Origin: Clostridium sp. CAG:628
GTDB taxonomy: Bacteria > Bacillota_I > Bacilli_A > RF39 > UBA660
NCBI GenBank assembly: GCA_000438415.1
Contig: FR902233.1
Coordinates: forward strand, 68,880 to 109,293
DNA length: 40,414 bases
Direction of reading: 5' to 3'
The translations under genes were made by a program, and so were the position numbers. Positions within the stretch are counted from its first letter, which is position 1. Each line of letters opens with the position of its first letter. Under the pieces are notes generated by a model. The model had not been told where the DNA came from. It was given only the letters and a program-made list of their open reading frames with translations, and made no database searches. Positions 33,299-40,414 of this stretch are shown here, in pieces.

Positions 33299-34186
33299 TT
33301 ATTTATACATAATTTCAACATCTTTATAATAATACTTTAAAATATCTTTATATTCATAACCCATTTTAGCCATCTCATTAGCACCCCACTGACTCATTCC
33401 CACTCCATGTCCATATCCTCTTGTAGTAATAATTACTTCTTGATCATTAAACTCAATTTCAAAGTCCGTACTTCTTAAATCAAATAATTTTCTAAAATAA
33501 ACTCCATCATAATTAACATTATTTATAACAATTTCACTAACTCTATTACTACTATCTCTAACTATATTGTTAATAACTATATCATTATCAACATTTAATT
33601 TTTCTTTAAACTCATTAACTGAAATACTTTTACTACTTAAATTATTTTTAACATTTTTATCATAATCAGAAATAACACTAACTAAATATGGTTCACTCTT
33701 TTTAAAAACATTAACAGCATCCTCCGTGTAGCCATTAGACATACTAAAATAAAAAGCCTTAATAACGCTTCCATTGTAAGTAATCACTTCATTTTTAGTT
33801 AAATTAATATTATTTAATATTTTTTCATTATATAATTCATAATTATCTCTCCAATTTTCTTTTCTTTTACTTTCACTAAAAAAACATTGGTCCCCATTAC
33901 TAGGTTTATAATCATTATCACTTTCATATTTGTATAAATAAAAAGTCCTAGCAGCTACAATTCCTGCTTTAATTGCTTCATCATGAAATAATGCTGGCAT
34001 TTCACAAGCAATCACCCCATTCAAGTATTCACTAAGTAAAATATTTTCCAAACCATAATTACTCATATTAACAATTAAATTATCAGTTTCTATTCTTTTA
34101 TTTTCAGTTTTTATACTTGAATTATCTTTATCACTTAAAAAATAAAGCAAAATCAAAATTGGAATTATAATAAAATATTTTCTCAT
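33299..34186 (-). CDS. spoIID: SpoIID, lytic transglycosylase of engulfment
   Basis: 295 residues. A membrane anchor (about 2-18) is followed by a SpoIID/LytB domain with the catalytic Glu in GVIACEMPA, VAARTFYLYK, and the end block RGYGHGVGMSQWGANEMAKMGY. It cleaves denuded glycan strands so the mother cell can engulf the forespore. A sigma-E-like promoter lies immediately upstream and there is no ribosome binding site, so the message may be leaderless. Confidence 0.93.
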   Translation of the reverse strand: MRKYFIIIPILILLYFLSDKDNSSIKTENKRIETDNLIVNMSNYGLENILLSEYLNGVIACEMPALFHDEAIKAGIVAARTFYLYKYESDNDYKPSNGDQCFFSESKRKENWRDNYELYNEKILNNINLTKNEVITYNGSVIKAFYFSMSNGYTEDAVNVFKKSEPYLVSVISDYDKNVKNNLSSKSISVNEFKEKLNVDNDIVINNIVRDSSNRVSEIVINNVNYDGVYFRKLFDLRSTDFEIEFNDQEVIITTRGYGHGVGMSQWGANEMAKMGYEYKDILKYYYKDVEIMYK

Positions 34187-34191
34187 ACAAA

Positions 34192-34219
34192 ATTATATGC
34201 AAATAAAAAAATAATATTC
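34192..34219 (-). promoter_or_regulatory. Sigma-E-like promoter of spoIID
   Basis: Minus-strand GAATATT (34219-34213) and CATATAAT (34199-34192) with a 13-base gap match the sigma-E pattern known for spoIID in Bacillus. Confidence 0.5.
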
Positions 34220-34227
34220 CAAAAATA

Positions 34228-34752
34228 TTACTTTTTAAATTTAAATTTATACATCACTTTAGCAACCATAAATATAATATTGTCACTATTTCTTATTGCA
34301 AACTTTTTACCTATAGCCTTACCACCTACGGTAAGTGAAGACACTAAAGAACTAATTAAAAGTGTAACAATTACTAATGAAAAATTAGTTTTATTTGATA
34401 CCAAAATAGATAACATTGCAGCAACTGAACCACTTACAATTCCACAAATATCGCCAATTACATCATTACATATACTTGAAATTGTACTAGAATTTTTAAC
34501 TAAATAAACACCTTCTTTAGAACCTTTAATTTTTTTAGAACTCTTTGCATGAAAACTCGCTTCATTAGCAGTTAAAACAGCAGTACCTATTATATCAAAA
34601 AATATACCTATTAATATAAAAACTAAACACAATATAATTAATATAACAAAATTATTACAACCATTTACAATAACATTAGATATAGCACTAAAAATTAAAG
34701 CTATAAAAAAAGTCATTAAAAATGCCTTAATTATCCAATTGTCTTTCTTCAT
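34228..34752 (-). CDS. Four-helix DUF21/CorB-like membrane protein, OapA candidate
   Basis: 174 residues with four predicted transmembrane helices (about 8-28, 34-58, 92-116, 122-146). The segment GIFFDIIGTAVLTANEASFHAK followed by a loop and SSICNDVIGDICG resembles the DUF21 domain of CNNM/CorB magnesium proteins, but no CBS domains follow. Its size, four helices and place directly after a large structured RNA match OapA, the membrane partner of OLE RNA. It starts behind AAGGAGT, just after the RNA. The DUF21 likeness is good; the OapA identity is inferred. Confidence 0.65.
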   Translation of the reverse strand: MKKDNWIIKAFLMTFFIALIFSAISNVIVNGCNNFVILIILCLVFILIGIFFDIIGTAVLTANEASFHAKSSKKIKGSKEGVYLVKNSSTISSICNDVIGDICGIVSGSVAAMLSILVSNKTNFSLVIVTLLISSLVSSLTVGGKAIGKKFAIRNSDNIIFMVAKVMYKFKFKK

Positions 34753-34770
34753 TTTTAATAATACTCCTTA

Positions 34771-35230
34771 GGTTGAATGCATGGAATATTATAAATTAAT
34801 TTTACGGCTTTGGTCGAGTTGAATTTCTCCAATACTAACCTTAGGTTACCCACCGGCGATTTCTCTTTAATAGTATTAATCATCAGTTACCTATTATGAT
34901 CACTCGATCACCACTTAGTCCGCACTTCAATCTTTATAATATGGACATACTAGAGGTTTTCCCAAGCAAACACCCTTTGTCATTATTCGCTTTTGCAGTT
35001 TATATTTCAGTTTCCATTCCTACAAACCACTCACGACATATGCTTTTATGTAATGCTTATCTGATAATAGGATTCAAATATATGCCATTATATTCTTTCC
35101 TAAGACCTAAAATTATATATATGCCCCAATCTGGGCGAAAGAAGCAAAATATATAAAGTAGCTTTGCACAATTAATGGATTTTTAGCCCCATCTTCCAAC
35201 AACATGTTTGACTAGTATAATGCTCCACAC
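34771..35230 (-). ncRNA. Large structured RNA, OLE-like candidate
   Basis: About 460 nt on the minus strand with no good protein frame and clearly higher G+C than its neighbours. It has an exact-type promoter. The 5' end UGGAGCAUUAUA (35227-35216) pairs with the 3' end UAUAAUAUUCCA (34793-34782): ten Watson-Crick pairs, one G-U and one mismatch. An internal UGAUC-GAGU-GAUCA hairpin and several others are visible. It lacks the conserved cores of RNase P, tmRNA and SRP RNA that can be recognised by eye. It leads into the OapA-like gene, as OLE RNAs do; known OLE RNAs are longer (about 600 nt). Confidence 0.7.
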
Positions 35231-35236
35231 ATCTAA

Positions 35237-35265
35237 ATTATATCAAAAATCAAGTAAAAAGTCAA
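35237..35265 (-). promoter_or_regulatory. Strong promoter of the large RNA
   Basis: Minus-strand TTGACT (35265-35260) and TATAAT (35242-35237) with a 17-base spacer; start near 35230, which is where the end-pairing helix begins. Confidence 0.85.
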
Positions 35266-35308
35266 ATTTGCTATTGATATAGTCATTATATTATATGTAA
35301 TAAATTTA

Positions 35309-35758
35309 CTAATATTTCCTAAGTTTTTCTATTTTTTTTATCTCTTCAATTCGTCTTAAATATCTTTCATCTTTTAAATACTCACTTCTTAAATAAGCAT
35401 CAACAATATCCTTAATTTCCCACATAGTCTTTTTTGCAGAAAAACTAATTACATTAGCATGATTATGTTCTTTTGCAAGTCTAGCTTCATCACTATTATC
35501 AACTTTAGCACACATTATTCCTTTAAATTTATTAGCAACTATACTCATTCCAATACCTGTTCCACATATTAAAATACCCATATCTACATCTTTAGATAAA
35601 ACACCCTTACATAACTCTTTTGCAAATAAAGGATAATCCACTACTTCAATAGAATTAGTTCCATAATCCACATATTCTATATTTTTTTTATCAAAATACT
35701 TCTTTAATTTTTCTTTAACTTTATAACCACGATGATCAGAAGCAATTCCTATTTTCAT
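35309..35758 (-). CDS. rpiB: Ribose-5-phosphate isomerase B
   Basis: 149 residues from the ATG at 35758-35756, preceded by AAGGTGT; eight upstream codons are rejected. It interconverts ribulose 5-phosphate and ribose 5-phosphate. SDHRGYKVK (substrate-binding), the catalytic Cys in ILICGTGIGMS and the His in KEHNHANVISF are intact. No obvious terminator separates it from the large RNA, which nevertheless has its own promoter. Confidence 0.95.
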   Translation of the reverse strand: MKIGIASDHRGYKVKEKLKKYFDKKNIEYVDYGTNSIEVVDYPLFAKELCKGVLSKDVDMGILICGTGIGMSIVANKFKGIMCAKVDNSDEARLAKEHNHANVISFSAKKTMWEIKDIVDAYLRSEYLKDERYLRRIEEIKKIEKLRKY

Positions 35759-35811
35759 ATTTACACCTTCCCTAATAAACATTATAAACTATTTTTTATA
35801 AAAAAAACTTT

Positions 35812-35844
35812 AAAAATAAAAAATAGTCATAAACTTGACTATTT
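35812..35844 (-). terminator. Terminator of rpmE
   Basis: Minus-strand AAATAGTC (35844-35837) pairs with GACTATTT (35828-35821), followed by a T-rich run. Confidence 0.75.
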
Positions 35845-36036
35845 AATTCCATATTTTTCTTTAAACTTTTGAACATTACCAGTTCTAGCAGTCATATGCT
35901 TTCCTGTATAAAATGAATGACACTTATTACAAGTTTCTAATTGAATTTCACTTTTTGTACTTAAAGTAGTAAATTCATTTCCACAAGCACATTTAACCTT
36001 ACATTCTTTTAGTTCTGGATGAATACCTTTTTTCAT
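35839..36036 (-). CDS. rpmE: Ribosomal protein L31, zinc-binding type
   Basis: 65 residues from the ATG at 36036-36034 behind AAAGGAG. Two Cys pairs (CACG and CNKC) make it the zinc form of L31 (MKKGIHPELKECKVKCACGNEF, HSFYTGKHMTARTGNVQKF). A promoter inside the longer open frame proves that upstream codons are not translated. The leader of about 50 bases could hold control elements, but none is obvious. Confidence 0.95.
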   Translation of the reverse strand: MKKGIHPELKECKVKCACGNEFTTLSTKSEIQLETCNKCHSFYTGKHMTARTGNVQKFKEKYGIK

Positions 36037-36092
36037 ACTCGCATCTCCTTTCGCCATAACTTTACTAGTTATAGAAACCTTTTCGCTTAAGT

Positions 36093-36121
36093 AATATATC
36101 ATATTTTTTTAAGACTTGCAA
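36093..36121 (-). promoter_or_regulatory. rpmE promoter
   Basis: Minus-strand TTGCAA (36121-36116) and TATATT (36098-36093) with a 17-base spacer; start near 36086. Confidence 0.7.
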
Positions 36122-36147
36122 GTAATTTTAAAGATTTTATACTATTT

Positions 36148-36648
36148 TTAATATAATTTCATAGAAATTATCACATTTATTACATTATTTAAAATAATTG
36201 ACTTATCATTAATTTCCTTATTAGATAAAATAATAACACTACCTAATGCATCGGTTTCTACAATAACAGGACTCATATAAAACTTTCCTTCAATTACTTT
36301 TTTACCAACTTTAAAATTAATTCCATCAAGTATCTTTCTTTCATCAATTGCATTAATAACTCTTTCATCTATATTTTCGTTTAAAAAATTCTTATCAGTA
36401 GAACATATTACTTTATCTCTGTCACTCACTATTATTATATCATTAGTAATTTTCTTTAAACTATTAATTAACTTTTGTATAGCATCATTTATAGAAAGCA
36501 TCTTTTCACTTTTCTTTAATACTATCATATCTTCTTTAATAAAAATACTTACATCTTCTCCATTTTTAATATGAAGACTATTTCTAATTTCTTTAGGTAT
36601 AACAAGCCTACCTAATTCATCTATTTTTCTAACCATGCCTGTATTCAT
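36148..36648 (-). CDS. spoVT: Stage V sporulation regulator SpoVT
   Basis: 166 residues. The N-terminal AbrB-type swapped-hairpin DNA-binding domain (GMVRKIDELGRLVIPKEIRNSLHI) is followed by a GAF-like domain (about 55-166). SpoVT controls late forespore genes and spore germination. In Bacillus subtilis it directly follows mfd; here an inorganic pyrophosphatase gene, transcribed the other way, lies between them. Confidence 0.93.
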   Translation of the reverse strand: MNTGMVRKIDELGRLVIPKEIRNSLHIKNGEDVSIFIKEDMIVLKKSEKMLSINDAIQKLINSLKKITNDIIIVSDRDKVICSTDKNFLNENIDERVINAIDERKILDGINFKVGKKVIEGKFYMSPVIVETDALGSVIILSNKEINDKSIILNNVINVIISMKLY

Positions 36649-36700
36649 AAATAGCCACCTCTCTATCTTATATTATTAAATAAAAATAAAAGAATTATAC

Positions 36701-36729
36701 TAGACAAATACAATATTTTTTTGTAAACT
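36701..36729 (+). promoter_or_regulatory. ppa promoter
   Basis: TAGACA (36701-36706) and TAAACT (36724-36729) with a 17-base spacer; transcription would begin near 36736, at the AGGTGA site. Confidence 0.55.
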
Positions 36730-36746
36730 AAATATAGGTGATAAAA

Positions 36747-37229
36747 TTGAAATATACAGTAGATGCAATAATTGAGATTCCTATGGGAACAAAAAACAAA
36801 TTTGAAGTAAACAAAGAAACTGGAAGAATTACTCTTGATAGAGTTCTTTATAGTGCACTTTCTTACCCAGGGGAATATGGTTTTATTGAAAACACACTAG
36901 CAGATGATAAAGACCCACTAGATATATTAGTATTAAGTTCATATCCAACATTTCCAGGTTGCGTAGTAAGTGCAAGAGTTTTAGGTTACTTAAAAGTAAT
37001 TGATAATGGTGAAAATGATGAAAAAGTAATAGCAGTTGTAGACAAAGACCCAAGATTTGATGATATTAACTCACTCAATGATTTAACAGAACATCAAAAA
37101 GCAGAAATAAAAGATTTCTTTCAAAACTATAAAACACTACAAAATATTAAAGTAGAAACTAAAGATTTTTATCCATTAGAAGAAACTATAGAATTAATTA
37201 ACAAATGCAAAAAAGCATATGAAAAGTAG
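36747..37229 (+). CDS. ppa: Inorganic pyrophosphatase, family I
   Basis: 160 residues from a TTG at 36747, five bases after AGGTGA; the GTG at 36738 lies inside that site. The soluble family I enzyme splits pyrophosphate to drive biosynthesis. Conserved residues include IPMGTKNKFE, the YPGEYGFIENT block, the metal ligands in DDKDPLDILVL and KDPRFDDI. It runs against its neighbours, between mfd and spoVT. Confidence 0.95.
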   Translation: MKYTVDAIIEIPMGTKNKFEVNKETGRITLDRVLYSALSYPGEYGFIENTLADDKDPLDILVLSSYPTFPGCVVSARVLGYLKVIDNGENDEKVIAVVDKDPRFDDINSLNDLTEHQKAEIKDFFQNYKTLQNIKVETKDFYPLEETIELINKCKKAYEK

Positions 37230-37247
37230 GAAAATTATCCTACTTTT
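37222..37247. terminator. Shared terminator of ppa and mfd
   Basis: AAAAGTAGGA (37222-37231) pairs with TCCTACTTTT (37238-37247). T runs follow on both strands. Confidence 0.85.
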
Positions 37248-40200
37248 TTAATTGTTCACTTATATAAAGAAGTAAGTCTAAAACATAATTAATATAATGC
37301 TTTTCTACTTGTTCTTTTAATAAACTAATAAATATTGCATCTCCTCTATAAGCAAAATTAAATTTAGTTGATATTCTAGTAGTTTCTATAAATAAATTTT
37401 CCACACTTAATTTATTATAAATGTTATTATCTAGTTTAATAGCAAATTTTAATCTATCATTCTGAACCACATTAATACCAATTTTATCAATTATTTTCTC
37501 ACACAACTCTTGTTTCATATAAATACTTAATTCTTCATTTACTACACCAAATCTATCTTTAATACTTTCATAAACGTCATTAAAATCATTTATATTATCA
37601 ATATTCCCTATCATTTTATGAAGTTCTATAATAACAGAATCTTCATCAGAATAATCATTTCCAATATGAGTAGAAACACTATTTAAATTAGTTTCTTTTT
37701 TATCTTCCTCTATTTCCTTTCCAGATAATTCCTCATTAATAAGTTCTATATACATATCTACCCCAACTGAATCAATAAATCCAGCTTGTTCACTTCCAAG
37801 TAAATCTCCAGCACCACGAATACTTAAGTCCCTCATAGCAATTTTATATCCACTACCAAGTTCAGTAAACTCTTTAATAGCATCTAACCTTTTTTGTGCT
37901 GTTTCATTAAGTACTTTTTCTTTATTATACATTAAATATGAATAAGCCTGTCTATCTCCACGACCAACTCTACCTCTTATTTGATATAATTGAGAAAGAC
38001 CAAATTTATCAGCATCCATAACTATCATAGTATTAGCATTAGGTATATCTATTCCATTTTCTATAATAGTAGTACTAACTAAAACATCAAATTTTCCCAT
38101 AGTAAATTCATACATAATATCTTGCATTTGTTCCTTATTCATCTTACCATGTGCATATTTTATAGTAACTTCAGGTAACAATTTATTGAATCCTTCAACA
38201 ATATTAGACATATCCATCACCTTATTATAAAGAATAAAAGCTTGCCCACCACGTGCCTTTTCTTTCAATATAACATCTCTTAAAATATATGGATCATAAC
38301 TAATAACATAAGTCTGAACAGGTAACTTATTAACAGGTGCAGTTTCAATAAGAGATAAATCTCTAACACCAATTAAACTCATTTGCAAACTTCTTGGTAT
38401 AGGAGTTGCAGAAACAGAAAGAACATGAACATTATTCTTAATCTCTTTAATCTTTTCTTTATGCATAACCCCAAATCTTTGCTCTTCATCAATTACAAGA
38501 AGTCCTAAATCTTTAAATTTTATATCACCAGAAAGAAGTCTATGTGTACCAAAAATAACATCAATTTTACCTTCCTCTAAATCTTTCAAAATGCTATTAG
38601 TTTCTTTTTTAGTAGTATATCTATTAAGCAAAGCTATATTAACTGCATGATTCTTAAACCTAGATAAAGCACTAACATATTGCTGATAACTAAGTAATGT
38701 TGTAGGACACAAATACATAACCTGTTTATTATTCATAACTGCTTTAAAAACTGCACGAAAAATAACTTCTGTCTTACCATACCCAACATCACCACAAAGA
38801 AGTCTATCCATAGGTTTAGAACTTTCTAAATCCTTCTTTATTTCCATAGTAGTTTTCAATTGGTCTGGTGTTTCTTCATACGAAAATTCATTCTCAAATA
38901 TAACCTGTTCTGGAGTATCTTCCATAAATGGTTCAACTTTTGAAATACTTCTATTTTTATATATTTTAATAAGTTCATTGCTAATATCATGAATTTTTTT
39001 CTTAATACGCATCTTAGTTTTTTGCCACTCAATACTATTTAATTTATGAATAACCGGTCTAGCACCATCTTTACTAGAATATTTATACAAACTATCCACT
39101 TTATCTACAGGTAAATATAATTTATCGTCTCCCTTATATTTAATAAGAATATAATCCATTGGAACTCCTGCTTTCATAATAGTAGTAATTCCCATATAAA
39201 CACCTATACCACTAGTTTTATGAACAACATAATCTCCAATTTCTAATTTATCAATAGAATCAATTTTCTTTCCCATTTTATAACCAGTATTATATTTCAC
39301 TTGTTCTTTATGATAAAATAAATCATTTTTAGAATAATAACTAATTCCATTATAAATAAAACCACTTAATAAATCCACATCAATTATTTTACTTTTGTTA
39401 AAATTTAATCTATTTATTAACTCTTTATCTTTAGTACATAAAAATGAATCTTCTGCATCAACATCTTTTTTAAATTTATTTATATCCCCACCATAATTTA
39501 CAATACTACTTGCTGAAATATCATAATCACACTGAACATTATCAATAGTATTAACAAAAATTGTATTTAATGACATAATATCAGATAACATAAAATTAGA
39601 ATTAACTTCATTATAATAATTAATTTGTTCAATAATACTTCTTTCAACCATAGTAATTTGATTATAATCTTGATATATAAGTAAAGGTTTGTCAAGATAA
39701 CTAAGAACATTACTATTCTCACTAGAATACTCATCTTTTATAGGCTTTAAAACAATAGTATCTATATTTCTAATGGATAACTGAGAATTTTCATCAAAAT
39801 ATTTAATTTCCATAACTTCATCATCAAAAAATTCTATTCTCACTGGATGTTCTTCAAAAATAGGAAAAACGTCTATAACAAACCCTCTAACGCTAAACTC
39901 CCCAGTATTAGTAACTAGACTATCTTTTTTATAACCAATATTAATTAATTTATTTATAAAATCATCTCTATCAATAACACTTTTAATACCAACTTCAATT
40001 TTTTTAGAATTCATATTACTTTTAGAAGGTAATTTTTTCAAAAAACTACTCGTATGACATATTAATATCTTATTATCATCCACTTTATTGTCATTTAAAA
40101 ACTTCATTCTCATATACATAAGTTCTGGACTTGATGCAATAGCCTTTTTAGTAAGAAAATCATCATCTGGAAAAATAAATACTTTATCTTTCAAATAGTA

Positions 40201-40371
40201 TTTTAAATTAGTATAAAGTTGATTAGCCTCATTTAATGTTGGAGTAACTATAACTATACTCTTATTCCACTTAAAAAAGGTATACATTAAAAACTGTGTG
40301 TATACTTCATTTTTAGTAATATTAAAACTTATACCATTATCTAATTTATAATCAAATAAATTTTCTAACAT
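37240..40371 (-). CDS. mfd: Transcription-repair coupling factor Mfd
   Basis: 1043 residues, a little shorter than the usual 1150. It removes stalled RNA polymerase and recruits UvrA. The UvrB-like N-terminal part is present (residues 1-280, reduced). The RNA polymerase-interacting domain follows (EIGDYVVHKTSGIGVYMGI, LPVDKVDSLYKY), then the RecG-like motor with GDVGYGKTE, DEEQRFGV, SATPIPRSLQ and IRGRVGRGDRQAY, and a short TRCF tail. It starts behind GTGATG at the window edge. Confidence 0.96.
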   Translation of the reverse strand: MLENLFDYKLDNGISFNITKNEVYTQFLMYTFFKWNKSIVIVTPTLNEANQLYTNLKYYLKDKVFIFPDDDFLTKKAIASSPELMYMRMKFLNDNKVDDNKILICHTSSFLKKLPSKSNMNSKKIEVGIKSVIDRDDFINKLINIGYKKDSLVTNTGEFSVRGFVIDVFPIFEEHPVRIEFFDDEVMEIKYFDENSQLSIRNIDTIVLKPIKDEYSSENSNVLSYLDKPLLIYQDYNQITMVERSIIEQINYYNEVNSNFMLSDIMSLNTIFVNTIDNVQCDYDISASSIVNYGGDINKFKKDVDAEDSFLCTKDKELINRLNFNKSKIIDVDLLSGFIYNGISYYSKNDLFYHKEQVKYNTGYKMGKKIDSIDKLEIGDYVVHKTSGIGVYMGITTIMKAGVPMDYILIKYKGDDKLYLPVDKVDSLYKYSSKDGARPVIHKLNSIEWQKTKMRIKKKIHDISNELIKIYKNRSISKVEPFMEDTPEQVIFENEFSYEETPDQLKTTMEIKKDLESSKPMDRLLCGDVGYGKTEVIFRAVFKAVMNNKQVMYLCPTTLLSYQQYVSALSRFKNHAVNIALLNRYTTKKETNSILKDLEEGKIDVIFGTHRLLSGDIKFKDLGLLVIDEEQRFGVMHKEKIKEIKNNVHVLSVSATPIPRSLQMSLIGVRDLSLIETAPVNKLPVQTYVISYDPYILRDVILKEKARGGQAFILYNKVMDMSNIVEGFNKLLPEVTIKYAHGKMNKEQMQDIMYEFTMGKFDVLVSTTIIENGIDIPNANTMIVMDADKFGLSQLYQIRGRVGRGDRQAYSYLMYNKEKVLNETAQKRLDAIKEFTELGSGYKIAMRDLSIRGAGDLLGSEQAGFIDSVGVDMYIELINEELSGKEIEEDKKETNLNSVSTHIGNDYSDEDSVIIELHKMIGNIDNINDFNDVYESIKDRFGVVNEELSIYMKQELCEKIIDKIGINVVQNDRLKFAIKLDNNIYNKLSVENLFIETTRISTKFNFAYRGDAIFISLLKEQVEKHYINYVLDLLLYISEQLKK

Positions 40372-40414
40372 AAAACATCACGTATAATCAATCTTAAGGA
40401 ATTATTAATTCTTT
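40372..40414 (-). other. Sequence upstream of mfd to the window end
   Basis: 43 bases holding the mfd binding site. No further gene can be recognised. Confidence 0.5.

Noticed and set aside
34896..35156. Plus-strand open frame of 86 codons
   Set aside because: It falls within the structured RNA, opposite to its promoter, with no ribosome binding site and no recognisable protein pattern.
34771..35230. RNase P RNA or tmRNA
   Set aside because: The conserved GAGGAAAGUCC core of RNase P, and the tRNA-like ends and tag frame of tmRNA, were not found by eye; only a covariance search could settle this fully.
1..40414. CRISPR arrays, tRNA genes, complete insertion sequences or prophage
   Set aside because: No regularly spaced repeats, tRNA-like cloverleaf, transposase or phage structural gene was seen; the rhuM remnant alone does not establish a mobile element.

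Overview
The window comes from an extremely AT-rich, endospore-forming member of the Bacillota, probably an anaerobic Bacilli-like lineage. The evidence is the set of sporulation genes (spoVG, yabP, yabQ, yabG, a SleB-type hydrolase, spoIIQ, spoIID, spoVT), Firmicute housekeeping genes (ligA, pcrA, divIC, veg, rsmA, secA, long-form hpf, mfd), use of TGA as a normal stop, and strong Shine-Dalgarno sites often of the form GGTGA. Most genes lie on the minus strand. The genus cannot be named from this sequence.

Reading the minus strand from right to left, the layout is as follows. Positions 35.3-40.4 kb hold mfd, a plus-strand inorganic pyrophosphatase gene, spoVT, rpmE (L31) and rpiB. Positions 34.8-35.3 kb hold no protein gene but a strongly promoted, probably structured RNA of about 455 nt whose two ends pair. 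It sits directly upstream of a four-helix DUF21/CorB-like membrane protein, an arrangement that resembles the OLE RNA-OapA pair. Next come spoIID and spoIIQ. Positions 29.3-32.5 kb hold a complete agr-type peptide quorum-sensing locus: agrB-agrD on the plus strand, converging on agrA-agrC on the minus strand. Upstream of agrB is a symmetric operator of two inverted pairs of direct repeats, each with a 21-bp period. Positions 25.9-29.3 kb hold cspA, hpf and secA.

Positions 16.8-25.9 kb are accessory. They contain a truncated rhuM gene, an unknown gene, a GntR regulator broken by a 10-bp tandem duplication, a DUF308 protein, an acyltransferase with two SGNH modules, and a tightly coupled four-gene operon (HTH-metallophosphoesterase, HExxH protein, kinase-like protein, second HExxH protein), plus a LemA-like protein. 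On the plus strand at 14.9-16.8 kb are an AgcS-type transporter and ung. Positions 7-14.6 kb are a compressed version of the origin-proximal cluster known in Bacillus subtilis: tatD, sleB-like, rsmA, yabG, veg, spoVG, yabP, yabQ, divIC. It is interrupted by two insertions: a membrane-anchored XRE regulator with a frameshifted secreted protein, and a DinJ-YafQ toxin-antitoxin pair. The left end carries pcrA, a CPBP protease, a plus-strand helical protein, ligA and small membrane-anchored proteins.

Many genes are separated by compact terminators that overlap stop codons. Several promoters place transcription start only a few bases before the ribosome binding site. This economy of spacing helped fix start codons at several genes.
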